Source of the DNA: Verrucomicrobiota bacterium
GTDB taxonomy: Bacteria > Verrucomicrobiota > Verrucomicrobiia > Palsa-1439
Assembly (NCBI GenBank): GCA_003164675.1
Contig: PLTX01000018.1
Span: 18,765-82,764 of the forward strand
Direction of reading: 5' to 3'
Length of the DNA: 64,000 nucleotides
The stretch's first letter is position 1, and each line of letters starts with the position of its first letter. The translations under genes and the position numbers were made by a program. Under the pieces are notes generated by a model. It made no database searches. It was given only the letters and a program-made list of their open reading frames with translations, and had not been told where the DNA came from. Positions 8,454 to 15,931 of this stretch are shown piece by piece.

Positions 8454-10880
8454 TCAGTTATTCAGAAACGTCTTCACTTCGCATCCAGTCTTTGTCAATC
8501 GGATGGTCACGGCGCCATCATCATCGGTGCGGAGGTAGGTGATGCCGCGCGCCGTTAGCCGGTCACGCAACGCCGATTCGGGATAACGGTGGCTGTTGTC
8601 AGTGTTGACGACTTGCACAACGGTTTCGGGCCGGACGGCGTCGAGAAATTCCGCCGTGCACGATGATTCTTTGGAATGTTGTCCCTTCACCACGACCTGG
8701 GCGCGAAGGTCGCTGTAGTCCTTCAACAGCCGTTTCTCGACGGTCTCGCCGGCATCGGACATCAACAGCACACGCGTCGGCCCGTACTCGACGGCCAGCA
8801 CCAGCGCGTTGTCATCGGCGCGGCTGGCGACCACGCCGGGCGGCGGGCTGAGCACCCGAATGCGCGCATTCGACGCGGAACCAAGTTCGTCGCCGGCTTT
8901 GACCACGCGCAGCGGGATCTCCCGCGCCTTGATTTGGTTAACCCATTCCGAGCAATACTTCGAGCGCGAGAGGATGCCGCTCCAGACGGCCTGCCGGGCG
9001 CCAACTTCGGCCGCGACGACCGTCAACCCCGCCGCATGGGGCTTGTCGCCGCAGGTGAGCACGGTCGCGGCCAGCCGATTCACGCCTTCCGACCGCAGGA
9101 ACGGGACCACGACGTGCGACCCACCCCAGCCTCCGCCGCCGTCGATCAACAGGTCGTGGTGGCTTCCGAGCACCCTGGCAAAGATCGCCGTGCCGTCGGT
9201 CAACGACAGCACGGTGAGATCGACCTTGTTCGACGGTCCGTCATGCAGGAACAACGCCAGGCCCATGCCCGGCACCGCCAGGGCCGCGACGAGCCGGCGG
9301 CGTTGCACGGCAATCCGCTTGCTCAGCGCCAGCACGCCGAATCCGTAATACGTCCACACGAACCACACGGGCGGCGCCCGGACAAACCAGTGACCCAAAG
9401 GCACGGCTCCGAGCCATCCCACGCCGCGGACCATCGTGGCGATCAGGAGACTGTTCGCGCTATTCAGGGTCAACGCCAACCATGCGCTCGCGGCGTGCGC
9501 CAAGGCGGCAAGCAGCCCGAGCGCGATGATGCACCCGAGCAACGGGATCACAAGGAGGTTGGCGACGATGCTGATCGGCGTGAACAGATGGAAATATAAC
9601 GCCATCAATGGCAGGAGGCCGAGCCACGCCGCCACGGAACAACTCAGCAGTTGGATGACCCGCCGCAGCCACCAGCCCAGTTTCACCCGCCACTTCGGCA
9701 CGAATTGTTCCGGTAGCAGCGGGTCCGTCTCGACCCACGGCGACAACCGCGCTTCAATGTGCGGTGTCAGCGTCACGATGGCCAACACGACGGAAAACGA
9801 AAGCAGGAACCCGCTGTTGAACAGTTGCGTCGCGTCGTAAAGGAGAATCACCAGCGCCGCCGCAGCCAGGCTGTTCAAGGTGTCGGCAGGACGCACCAAC
9901 ATCCACCCGATCAACCACGCGCACGCCATGAGGAGCGCCCGCACCGCGCCGGGATGCGCGCCGGTGGCGAACACGTAGAGAACCAGCACCGGCACCGCTG
10001 CGACCGCACACCATCGGCGTGGAATCCGCGCCATGCGCAACACGATCAGCACGATTCCTGTCACCAGGCCGACGTGCAGTCCGTTGATGGCAAATACGTG
10101 GAAGACCCCCGTGCGCTGGAAATCCTTGTACGTCTCCGTCGGGATTTCCGAGCGCTCGCCGATCACCATTCCCGCAAGCGCGCCGGCCACCTTCGGCTCG
10201 TCCTCGAGGCCGAGGCGCAGTGAGCGTTCGAGATACCGGCTCAACCGCAACGACAAAGCGATCACGGGATTGCCCCGGTCGTGGGCTTCCACTTCCAGCG
10301 AATCGTCCTTGCGGATGGTTGCGGTGAAATGAATCCCGCGCTGCTCCAGCCACCCGCGCCAATCGAATGCGCCCGGATTGCGGACCAGCGCCGGCACGCG
10401 CAACACTCCCGAAAACCGGATGAGATCGCCGTAACGCAACGGCGCGACCTCGCGCGCGTCGCTCACGAATACCAGGACCGTCCCGGTCGCGGGAACCCAT
10501 TGGCCATTTCGCTGCACCGCCCGCAGTTCGAGGGAAAAGCGCAGTCGCTCCGTATCAGTTTCGCCGGCGGGTGTGTCGCGCTCGCCCGTGTCGGTGACGA
10601 TCACGCCTTGCAGATTGGCGCTTTGGTCGCGAAGATCGACCATGCACGTGATTTCGATCGGGGACGAAATCGTTGTGGCCTGGCGATACCCGGCCATCCC
10701 CAACACGAAAACCGCCGCGAACAGTGCGATCCGGGCCAATGGCGTTCGCCGCAAGAAAAGGAAGAGAATGAGGCAACCAGCCGACGCCACGAGCAAGGGC
10801 GTTAGCGCCCAACCAACGAGCGACCCGATCCAAATCCCCGAGGCGTAGGTGACCACAAGCCCCGCGAGTGGACGTTTCAT
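8454..10880 (-). CDS. comEC: ComEC/Rec2-family DNA uptake channel protein
   Basis: ComEC forms the inner-membrane channel for single-stranded DNA during natural transformation. The 808 residues show the family order: N-terminal membrane helices, a soluble OB-like DUF4131 domain, the competence membrane domain with the signature VFAINGLHVGLV near residue 265, and a C-terminal metallo-beta-lactamase-like domain from about residue 545. In that last domain the metal motif normally written THxDxDH reads TCGDKPH near residue 608 (His to Cys, Asp to Pro), and the later GHHG site reads KGQHS, so nuclease activity is doubtful. The start overlaps the thiD stop as ATGA, so the two genes are translationally coupled. 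Confidence 0.93.
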   Translation of the reverse strand: MKRPLAGLVVTYASGIWIGSLVGWALTPLLVASAGCLILFLFLRRTPLARIALFAAVFVLGMAGYRQATTISSPIEITCMVDLRDQSANLQGVIVTDTGERDTPAGETDTERLRFSLELRAVQRNGQWVPATGTVLVFVSDAREVAPLRYGDLIRFSGVLRVPALVRNPGAFDWRGWLEQRGIHFTATIRKDDSLEVEAHDRGNPVIALSLRLSRYLERSLRLGLEDEPKVAGALAGMVIGERSEIPTETYKDFQRTGVFHVFAINGLHVGLVTGIVLIVLRMARIPRRWCAVAAVPVLVLYVFATGAHPGAVRALLMACAWLIGWMLVRPADTLNSLAAAALVILLYDATQLFNSGFLLSFSVVLAIVTLTPHIEARLSPWVETDPLLPEQFVPKWRVKLGWWLRRVIQLLSCSVAAWLGLLPLMALYFHLFTPISIVANLLVIPLLGCIIALGLLAALAHAASAWLALTLNSANSLLIATMVRGVGWLGAVPLGHWFVRAPPVWFVWTYYGFGVLALSKRIAVQRRRLVAALAVPGMGLALFLHDGPSNKVDLTVLSLTDGTAIFARVLGSHHDLLIDGGGGWGGSHVVVPFLRSEGVNRLAATVLTCGDKPHAAGLTVVAAEVGARQAVWSGILSRSKYCSEWVNQIKAREIPLRVVKAGDELGSASNARIRVLSPPPGVVASRADDNALVLAVEYGPTRVLLMSDAGETVEKRLLKDYSDLRAQVVVKGQHSKESSCTAEFLDAVRPETVVQVVNTDNSHRYPESALRDRLTARGITYLRTDDDGAVTIRLTKTGCEVKTFLNN

Positions 10881-11665
10881 ATTCTCAGCGCCCGGTGTCG
10901 CCCCACTTTCAGGGCGTCACGAATGGCCATCGTCACAAATCGTTTCGCGCGCGCGATGGACCCGGTCAACCCGTGACCCAGTGCCAGATTGGCGGCGATC
11001 GCCGCCGAGAACGTGCATCCCGTGCCGTGGGTCTTGATCTTCGGCACAATCGCCGCGCGGTATTCATAAAAGCGTTTGCCGTCAAACAAGACGTCCACAG
11101 CGCGGTTCGCCCCGGGCAGATGTCCGCCCTTGACCAGAAACGGGATGCCGTATTTCTCCGCGAGCGCACGGGCGGCCATGCGTAAATCATCCAGTGTACG
11201 GATGGTGCAACGCGCGAGCACTTCCGCCTCGGCGAGGTTCGGAGTGACGACCGTCGCGAGCGGAAAGAGTCTTGTTGTGAGCGCGGTGACGGCGTTTTTC
11301 TTGAGCAACAACGCGCCGCTGCTGGCCATCATGACCGGATCGACCACCAAATTGGCAAACTTGCGACGGGCAAATCCGTGTGCGACCGCCTCGATGATCG
11401 CCGCGTCGTACAACATGCCGGTTTTCGCGGCGCCGACAGGGAACGCTTCAAAGACGCGGTCCATCTGCTCGGTCACGAGGCGCGGGCTGATCGGTTGCAC
11501 GGCGCTGACGCGAGCGGGATTCTGCGCCGTGATGCACGTGATGGCGCTCGTGCCGAAAACGCCGTGCGCGCGAAAGGTCTTCAGGTCGGCTTGAATGCCC
11601 GCGCCACCGCCGCTGTCGGACCCGGCGACCGTGAGCGCGACTGCTGTTGTGCCTCTCCGTTTCAT
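10877..11665 (-). CDS. thiD: Hydroxymethylpyrimidine/phosphomethylpyrimidine kinase
   Basis: ThiD phosphorylates HMP and then HMP-phosphate with ATP in thiamine synthesis. The 262-residue form starting at MKRRGTTAVALTVAGSDS (11665) has the normal family length and a GGAAG ribosome site; a longer open frame upstream looks non-coding. Marks include AGSDSGGGAGIQADLKTF near the N-terminus, the AAKTGMLY segment, DPVMMASSG and the anion-hole string THGTGCTFSAAIAA with the catalytic Cys. The stop overlaps the comEC start (ATGA). No other thiamine gene is nearby. Confidence 0.94.
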   Translation of the reverse strand: MKRRGTTAVALTVAGSDSGGGAGIQADLKTFRAHGVFGTSAITCITAQNPARVSAVQPISPRLVTEQMDRVFEAFPVGAAKTGMLYDAAIIEAVAHGFARRKFANLVVDPVMMASSGALLLKKNAVTALTTRLFPLATVVTPNLAEAEVLARCTIRTLDDLRMAARALAEKYGIPFLVKGGHLPGANRAVDVLFDGKRFYEYRAAIVPKIKTHGTGCTFSAAIAANLALGHGLTGSIARAKRFVTMAIRDALKVGRHRALRI

Positions 11666-11741
11666 CCAGCTTCCATGACCGATTCTACCGTGTGACCCGT
11701 GAAATGCAACGCAACGTGGAATTGCCGCCAGAGGAAGGGAA

Positions 11742-12182
11742 TCAAGGTGAGAGGCTGCTGGACGGCTCCGGTCCCGGCGGAGGAGCGCCGGGGACGGGTG
11801 GCCCATACGCTTTGATGCGGACAACGGTGCTGACGCCGTCGTTGCCGGTATTGAAGCTCAGGGCAATGATCTCGCCAATTTTCAATTTGTCCACCGTAAC
11901 CTTGTCCTTGTCCCGGAAGATGTACGTTCGCGGCGTGTAGGTAAACGTCCGCACGCCATCGACCGTCTTGAGCTTGAGTTCGTGTCGCAGAAAATCAATT
12001 CCCTTGAGCGTGCCCTTGGCGAACGGCAGGTTCTGGCGCTGCTGCCGGGCCTGTTCCCGCGCGAGGTCTGTGGCTGACTTGACCCGATTCGTGGAATCTT
12101 CGGATCGGACCGTCGCGGACGCAACACACATCAGGCAGGCAGCGAGAAAAAAGATCAGCACAGGCTGTCGCGCCACGTTCAT
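11742..12182 (-). CDS. Secreted small protein with OB-like domain
   Basis: The 146-residue product, read from MNVARQPVLIFFLAACLMC at 12182, has a signal peptide (likely cut after VRSED or nearby), a basic Gln-rich helix, a beta domain and a Pro/Ser-rich tail. The domain string GTLKGIDFLRHELKLKT, later DKLKIGEIIALSF, follows the same pattern as the protein at 1905-2285. A longer open frame to 12425 overlaps the FHA gene and is not credible. The start lies 18 bases after the FHA stop, so this is probably the last gene of a DUF1802-FHA-secreted protein operon. The function is unknown. Confidence 0.7.
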   Translation of the reverse strand: MNVARQPVLIFFLAACLMCVASATVRSEDSTNRVKSATDLAREQARQQRQNLPFAKGTLKGIDFLRHELKLKTVDGVRTFTYTPRTYIFRDKDKVTVDKLKIGEIIALSFNTGNDGVSTVVRIKAYGPPVPGAPPPGPEPSSSLSP

Positions 12183-12199
12183 GGGGCGACGGAGAAAGG

Positions 12200-12646
12200 T
12201 CACTTGGGTTTGACGCCGGGTGATGCCGGCCGGCTTGCCGGCGGGTTCACCGGCGCGGTCACTTGTTTGAGGTCCGGGCGGGGAGGCGTCGATCCTCCGA
12301 CCGTGAGCGGCGGCGCGACCATCTGCGGGATCTGCCGCAGGGACGCGTTGTTGTTTTTCGAGTCGATCTCGAACACCAGCGTCGTGTTGCCGACCTGGAT
12401 TTTGTCGCCCGAGGAGAGTGCGCACTCGAACACGCGTGCGCCATTGCGGTAGGTGCCGTTGGTGGAACCAAGATCCTTGAGCGAGAACTGGTTGTTGGCG
12501 AAGGTGAATCCGCAGTGCACGCGCGAAATGAACGAGTCGCGCACGGAGATTTCTGACTCGGGCAGACGACCGACGATCAGAGGCTTATTGGTGAACTCGA
12601 GGGTCTTTTCCGTCCCATCGGGCCGTTTATGAATGAGCATGGGCAT
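12200..12646 (-). CDS. FHA-domain protein
   Basis: The 148 residues carry one forkhead-associated domain (residues 1-100) and a Pro-rich tail. Conserved marks are VGRLPESEISV with the first Arg, SRVHC with Ser and His, and GSTNGTYRNG. FHA domains bind phosphothreonine peptides, so the protein probably docks to a Ser/Thr-kinase substrate; no kinase gene is present here. The gene overlaps the end of the DUF1802 gene by 20 bases. A signal or membrane segment is absent, so it is cytoplasmic. Confidence 0.88.
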   Translation of the reverse strand: MPMLIHKRPDGTEKTLEFTNKPLIVGRLPESEISVRDSFISRVHCGFTFANNQFSLKDLGSTNGTYRNGARVFECALSSGDKIQVGNTTLVFEIDSKNNNASLRQIPQMVAPPLTVGGSTPPRPDLKQVTAPVNPPASRPASPGVKPK

Positions 12647-13214
12647 GATCGACTAGCATCTCCAAAATTTCTTCCCGATGGGCGCTATATTCAACATCTG
12701 GAAGCACTGGCGTCAAGCTTTCAGTGGATAACGCGCGCTCCAACTCCACCCAGCTCTTGCAACCGCTGTAGGACCCACGCAGGGCAAACCTCTCGGGAGC
12801 AGGCCGACGATAGACGCGCGTGAGGAGCGCATGCAACCCCGGTTCGCGTCCGAACTGGAATCGCTCCTGCAGGATTTGCTTGCTCCAAACATGTCGTCCC
12901 TGCAGGCGCTTGAGCACTTCGGGGCCGGTGATTTGCACGACGGAATCGGCGACCGCGTAATACTCGATGTCGACGGCATCTTTCGGCGCGCTGGCGGCGA
13001 TGTCGCGCAACCGGGGGCGCTTGGATGGAATGATGGAGCGCTCAGCCTCGTGATATTGCGTCGGGAACAGCCAGAATTCGCGGTGGTCGACGTGGAATTG
13101 GCCGCGTTCCTCGCGAATGCCGCCTTTGCGGAGGATCAGCACCTGCTCGCCCTGGCCCAACGCATCCACAACGACCGCCCATTCTTTAAACGCGATATGG
13201 TTGCTCGGTTGCAT
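12627..13214 (-). CDS. DUF1802 family protein
   Basis: The 195 residues start with AFKEWAVVVDALGQGEQVLILRKGGI, followed by FWLFPTQYH near residue 50, the signature of DUF1802. The family's biochemical role is not established. The gene heads the likely operon with the FHA protein, overlapping it by 20 bases, and is divergent from the lipoprotein gene at 13359. Confidence 0.85.
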   Translation of the reverse strand: MQPSNHIAFKEWAVVVDALGQGEQVLILRKGGIREERGQFHVDHREFWLFPTQYHEAERSIIPSKRPRLRDIAASAPKDAVDIEYYAVADSVVQITGPEVLKRLQGRHVWSKQILQERFQFGREPGLHALLTRVYRRPAPERFALRGSYSGCKSWVELERALSTESLTPVLPDVEYSAHREEILEMLVDHAHAHS

Positions 13215-13270
13215 TGCCCGGTAACTACTTAACGCATCCGCCCCAACCTGTCCATCGGAAATCCGGCCGC

Positions 13271-13299
13271 TTGACAGTGATTGGGGCGCGCTGCTACAA
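13271..13299 (+). promoter_or_regulatory. Possible promoter of the lipoprotein gene
   Basis: A consensus TTGACA (13271-13276) is followed after 17 bases by CTACAA (13294-13299), about 60 bases before the start at 13359. The -10 box is weak. Confidence 0.4.
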
Positions 13300-13358
13300 G
13301 GAAGGCCATGCGTGCGCCGGTTGGTCGGCGCCGCGCGCCAGAACAGGAGGAACGTTGG

Positions 13359-13784
13359 ATGAAGGATCGCATCTCAAGGCCGGCCGTCATTTCATGCTCA
13401 CTGGCGGCATTCGTTCTGTTGTTCACGACCTCCTGCTCCAAGCTCGACGACATTCAGCAGCAGGCGGGCAAGACCCGGGACGAAGTCAACAAGGCGCAGG
13501 CTCGCCTCACCCGCATTGAGGAGAAACTCGACCAGTCTGGCACGGGTCGATTTCAAATCGTCGTGGCCAACCAGGGCGAACGCGGGACGGTGTTATTCCT
13601 GATCGATACGCAGCGCGGCGAGACGTCCATCTACCGTCCGCCCATCGGCGGCATGATCAACGGGTTTTGGAGCAACATCCCGAAGCTGACGTACTCCGAC
13701 GAGTATTGGCAGAAAGCAATCACGCAAGCTCAACAGCCAGCGACGGAAGCCACGCAACCGACTCCGAGCACGCCGCAAAAGTGA
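13359..13784 (+). CDS. Small coiled-coil lipoprotein
   Basis: The start at 13359 is set by an AGGAGG ribosome site. The 141-residue product has a lipoprotein signal (hydrophobic VISCSLAAFVLLF, lipobox TTSC with the lipidated Cys near residue 25). A short heptad-rich helix follows (DDIQQQAGKTRDEVNKAQAR region), then a compact domain with RFQIVVANQ and SIYRPPIGG and a Gln/Thr/Pro tail. It is likely anchored in a membrane facing the periplasm. No family was recognised. It is the only plus-strand gene in this part. Confidence 0.7.
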   Translation: MKDRISRPAVISCSLAAFVLLFTTSCSKLDDIQQQAGKTRDEVNKAQARLTRIEEKLDQSGTGRFQIVVANQGERGTVLFLIDTQRGETSIYRPPIGGMINGFWSNIPKLTYSDEYWQKAITQAQQPATEATQPTPSTPQK

Positions 13785-13928
13785 CCGGGACCGGCCAGCG
13801 TCTACGGCGGCAGGAAATTGGTCCCAACCGGATAGTCAACGAGCTTGTGCGCCCCTCATGGTGCGCCTTACAAAACTCCGCTTGCAGGCTTGCTCTTCCC
13901 CGCGACACTCCGAACAGGACAGAGGCGC

Positions 13929-14051
13929 TCAGCTTGCAGCCGCGGCGGATGGCGTAGCTTTGGGGGCGGATTTCTTCTGGCGCGCTTTGCGGCGTCTCAG
14001 GTAGGCGGTGCGGCGGCGGCGTTTTTCGACTTTATTATATTGTTGGCTCAT
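13929..14051 (-). CDS. 40-residue highly basic protein
   Basis: The product begins MSQQYNKVEKRRRRTAYLRR and continues with Lys/Arg and then Ala-rich sequence. The start ATG overlaps the TGA of the MBL-fold gene (ATGA), so it should be translated by coupling. I associate short proteins of this MSQQYNKVxKRRRR type with Verrucomicrobiota. The charge suggests nucleic acid or ribosome binding, but that is only an inference. Confidence 0.65.
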   Translation of the reverse strand: MSQQYNKVEKRRRRTAYLRRRKARQKKSAPKATPSAAAAS

Positions 14052-14701
14052 GGGGCATTCTTCTTGGGTTTCTTCACGAAGCGCGCGATGGCTTTCCTGG
14101 CTTCCTGGACAATCGGGTCGCCATGGGCGAACGTGGCGATCTTGAAGTTGAGTTTGAGAAGCTTTTGGAGCGACTCTAAGACTTGCTTCTTGTCTTCGAT
14201 ATAGGCGTCCGGCAGCAGCGCCAATCCTTTGTCGCATTGATTAACCAGGGTGTCCCCCATCAGAACGATGCCGCCGCCGGTTTTTGCATAGTAGGCCGTC
14301 TCGCCTTCCGAACTGCCGGGAAGATGCACCGCTCTCACTCCGCCCGGCAGGCGCTCGCCATCCATAAGCAGGACATCGATCTTCGTCTCACAATCTGCCT
14401 TCGCCTTTTCATGGGCGTACACCTGAATCTCGTATTGTTTGCGGAACCAGTCGGCGTCCCGGTTGTGGTGGGCGTTGGTCAGGAGAATCCCGATGGGTTC
14501 GCCGAGGGCCTCCAGCTTCGCGATCACGTCAGGATCCGGCTTCAGCGGGTCCACGAAGACGACTCCCTCGGACGTTCTCAGCGCGTAACTATTGAAATCG
14601 GTCTTCCACTGGGGGTGAAAGCTGGCCCAACCGTAGAGATTCCTCGTGACCTTGCGCAGTTCCGTCGCTGGTTTCAAATCCATAGCCGATCCCTCAATCA
14701 A
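14048..14701 (-). CDS. MBL-fold protein with degenerate metal site
   Basis: The 217 residues follow a metallo-beta-lactamase fold: FNSYALRTSEGVVFVDPLKP, then ILLTNAHHNRDADWF at the place of THxHxDH, a GSSEGETAYY segment at the GHTPG place, LMGDTLV and FAHGDPIV. The first motif keeps one His and the Asp but has Asn and Ala for two other ligands, and the second His site is Ser. It may bind one metal or none. An inner ATG at residue 7 is an alternative start. It is coupled to the small basic protein gene downstream. Confidence 0.75.
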   Translation of the reverse strand: MIEGSAMDLKPATELRKVTRNLYGWASFHPQWKTDFNSYALRTSEGVVFVDPLKPDPDVIAKLEALGEPIGILLTNAHHNRDADWFRKQYEIQVYAHEKAKADCETKIDVLLMDGERLPGGVRAVHLPGSSEGETAYYAKTGGGIVLMGDTLVNQCDKGLALLPDAYIEDKKQVLESLQKLLKLNFKIATFAHGDPIVQEARKAIARFVKKPKKNAP

Positions 14702-14799
14702 GCTCCCGTTTCAGCAGCCGCTTCTCCCATCGGTGATACGATCCAATAGACAGCCAGTGTACCGCGTCGGGGCGGTGCTAGGCAAGCCATGTTCCCAGG

Positions 14800-15105
14800 T
14801 CAATCCAAGGCAGGCGAGGTTATGCAAGTGATATTTCCCATGACCTGACATTGACAGCTCAGGCGGCGATTGGCCAACTGGCCCTTCAATCGCAGCTTTT
14901 CGCGGCGTGTTTTCGGTGAAAGATTCTAGGCCCCTTCCACAACTTCCACGACACATGTGCCGCACAGGCCGTTCCCCTGGCAATTGATCTTCTCACTGAT
15001 CCCCTTGTACATGCGAACATTATGCAGCAGCGCAACCTTGCGGAGGTTCGCATATTGCCCGCAATCCGCCTTCTTTCCTTCATTCAAGAATCCAACCGTC
15101 GGCAT
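14800..15105 (-). pseudogene. 2Fe-2S ferredoxin interrupted by an in-frame amber codon
   Basis: From the ATG at 15105, preceded by a good AGGAGA site, the frame codes 59 residues ending NCQGNGLCGTCVVEVVEGA and then meets TAG (14926-14928). In the same frame the reading continues for 41 residues, NLSPKTRREKLRLKGQLANR and then RLSCQCQVMGNITCIT, to TGA at 14800. Both halves match a 2Fe-2S ferredoxin: Cys-x5-Cys-x2-Cys before the stop and the fourth Cys in RLSCQ after it. The stop sits where such proteins have a hydrophilic residue before NLSP. It is either a recent nonsense mutation, a sequence error or read-through; the short 59-residue product would lack one cluster ligand. Confidence 0.8.
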
Positions 15106-15294
15106 AAATCTCCTGTGCTCTCGTCAAGTGGGCACAATGACCCAACCGGTTTTGCTGTCCCCTGTATACGAGAAACGCCGCTGGTTTGCAACGGTTTCGG
15201 CTCTAGCGCGGTTTCACCGTTTGCGTGGCCGTTGAATGGCCACTTTTTCAGGAGTTTTCGGAGTTTATGCGGCTACGCTTCTACTTAAACCGCT

Positions 15295-15828
15295 CTAGTC
15301 CGCGTGGCGCGCGACCGACCAAAGGCATTTTCGATCGAATTCCTTGAAAACCAGCAAAAAACCGCGGGCGAACTGCTCGGGATACGAGGCCAGCATTGAT
15401 TTGCAGTGCTGCTGCGTCCAGAACTCGCCAGATTCCAGCTCGTCGAGGTTGATTCTGGGCTGTTTGTCCGTAACCACACTGTAAACCCAAACGAACTCCC
15501 AACCCGTGTCTTCACAGGCTTCAATCTTGAAATGCTTGAGAAACCCGTGCGCCGGCAGGATCACTCCAAGCTCCTCTTGTAGCTCGCGTTTCGCGCACGG
15601 GTCGTAATCCTCGCCACTGTTCAGGTGGCCAGAAGCGCTTGAATCGTAACGTCTTGGAAACGAGTCTTTTGTGGCTGCCCGCTTCTGAACGAAAAGTTCG
15701 CCTTCGAGGTTAAAGAGAAAGACATGCACGGCTCGATGACGCAGCCTTCGTGCATGAACGTCAGAGCGCGTCGCCGCGCCAACGACCTGATCACGGTCGT
15801 CAACGACATCAAAAATTTCCTCGGCCAT
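15295..15828 (-). CDS. Nudix hydrolase
   Basis: The 177-residue form starts at MAEEIFDVVDD (15828). The Nudix box GHLNSGEDYDPCAKRELQEELGV matches Gx5Ex7REUxEExGU near residue 70-92. The N-terminal EEIFDVVDDRDQVVG and HRAVHVFLFN strings are typical of the IPP-isomerase-like/YfcD group, which hydrolyses nucleoside diphosphate derivatives or isomerises isopentenyl diphosphate. The substrate is not predictable. A GTG seven codons upstream is an alternative start; no strong ribosome site is seen at either. The C-terminus ends shortly after a Trp (KCLWSVARHAD). Confidence 0.85.
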   Translation of the reverse strand: MAEEIFDVVDDRDQVVGAATRSDVHARRLRHRAVHVFLFNLEGELFVQKRAATKDSFPRRYDSSASGHLNSGEDYDPCAKRELQEELGVILPAHGFLKHFKIEACEDTGWEFVWVYSVVTDKQPRINLDELESGEFWTQQHCKSMLASYPEQFARGFLLVFKEFDRKCLWSVARHAD

Positions 15829-15870
15829 GACACGCGAATGAAAGCACACCGGACGCGGTGCGGCCCAGAC

Positions 15871-15906
15871 AAAAAGAAGGCCCCCCGCATTCCGCGGGGG
15901 GCCTTC
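15871..15906 (-). terminator. Rho-independent terminator of the porin gene
   Basis: A 13-base-pair perfect stem (GAAGGCCCCCCGC with its complement, 5-base loop) is followed on the minus strand by a run of five T. It lies 26 bases after the porin stop. Confidence 0.9.
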
Positions 15907-15931
15907 GGCAGTTGCTTACCCTGAAGTAAGA

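Noticed and set aside
8676-9599. Long plus-strand frames over comEC
   Set aside because: They are antisense to a well-supported gene and carry no family motif.
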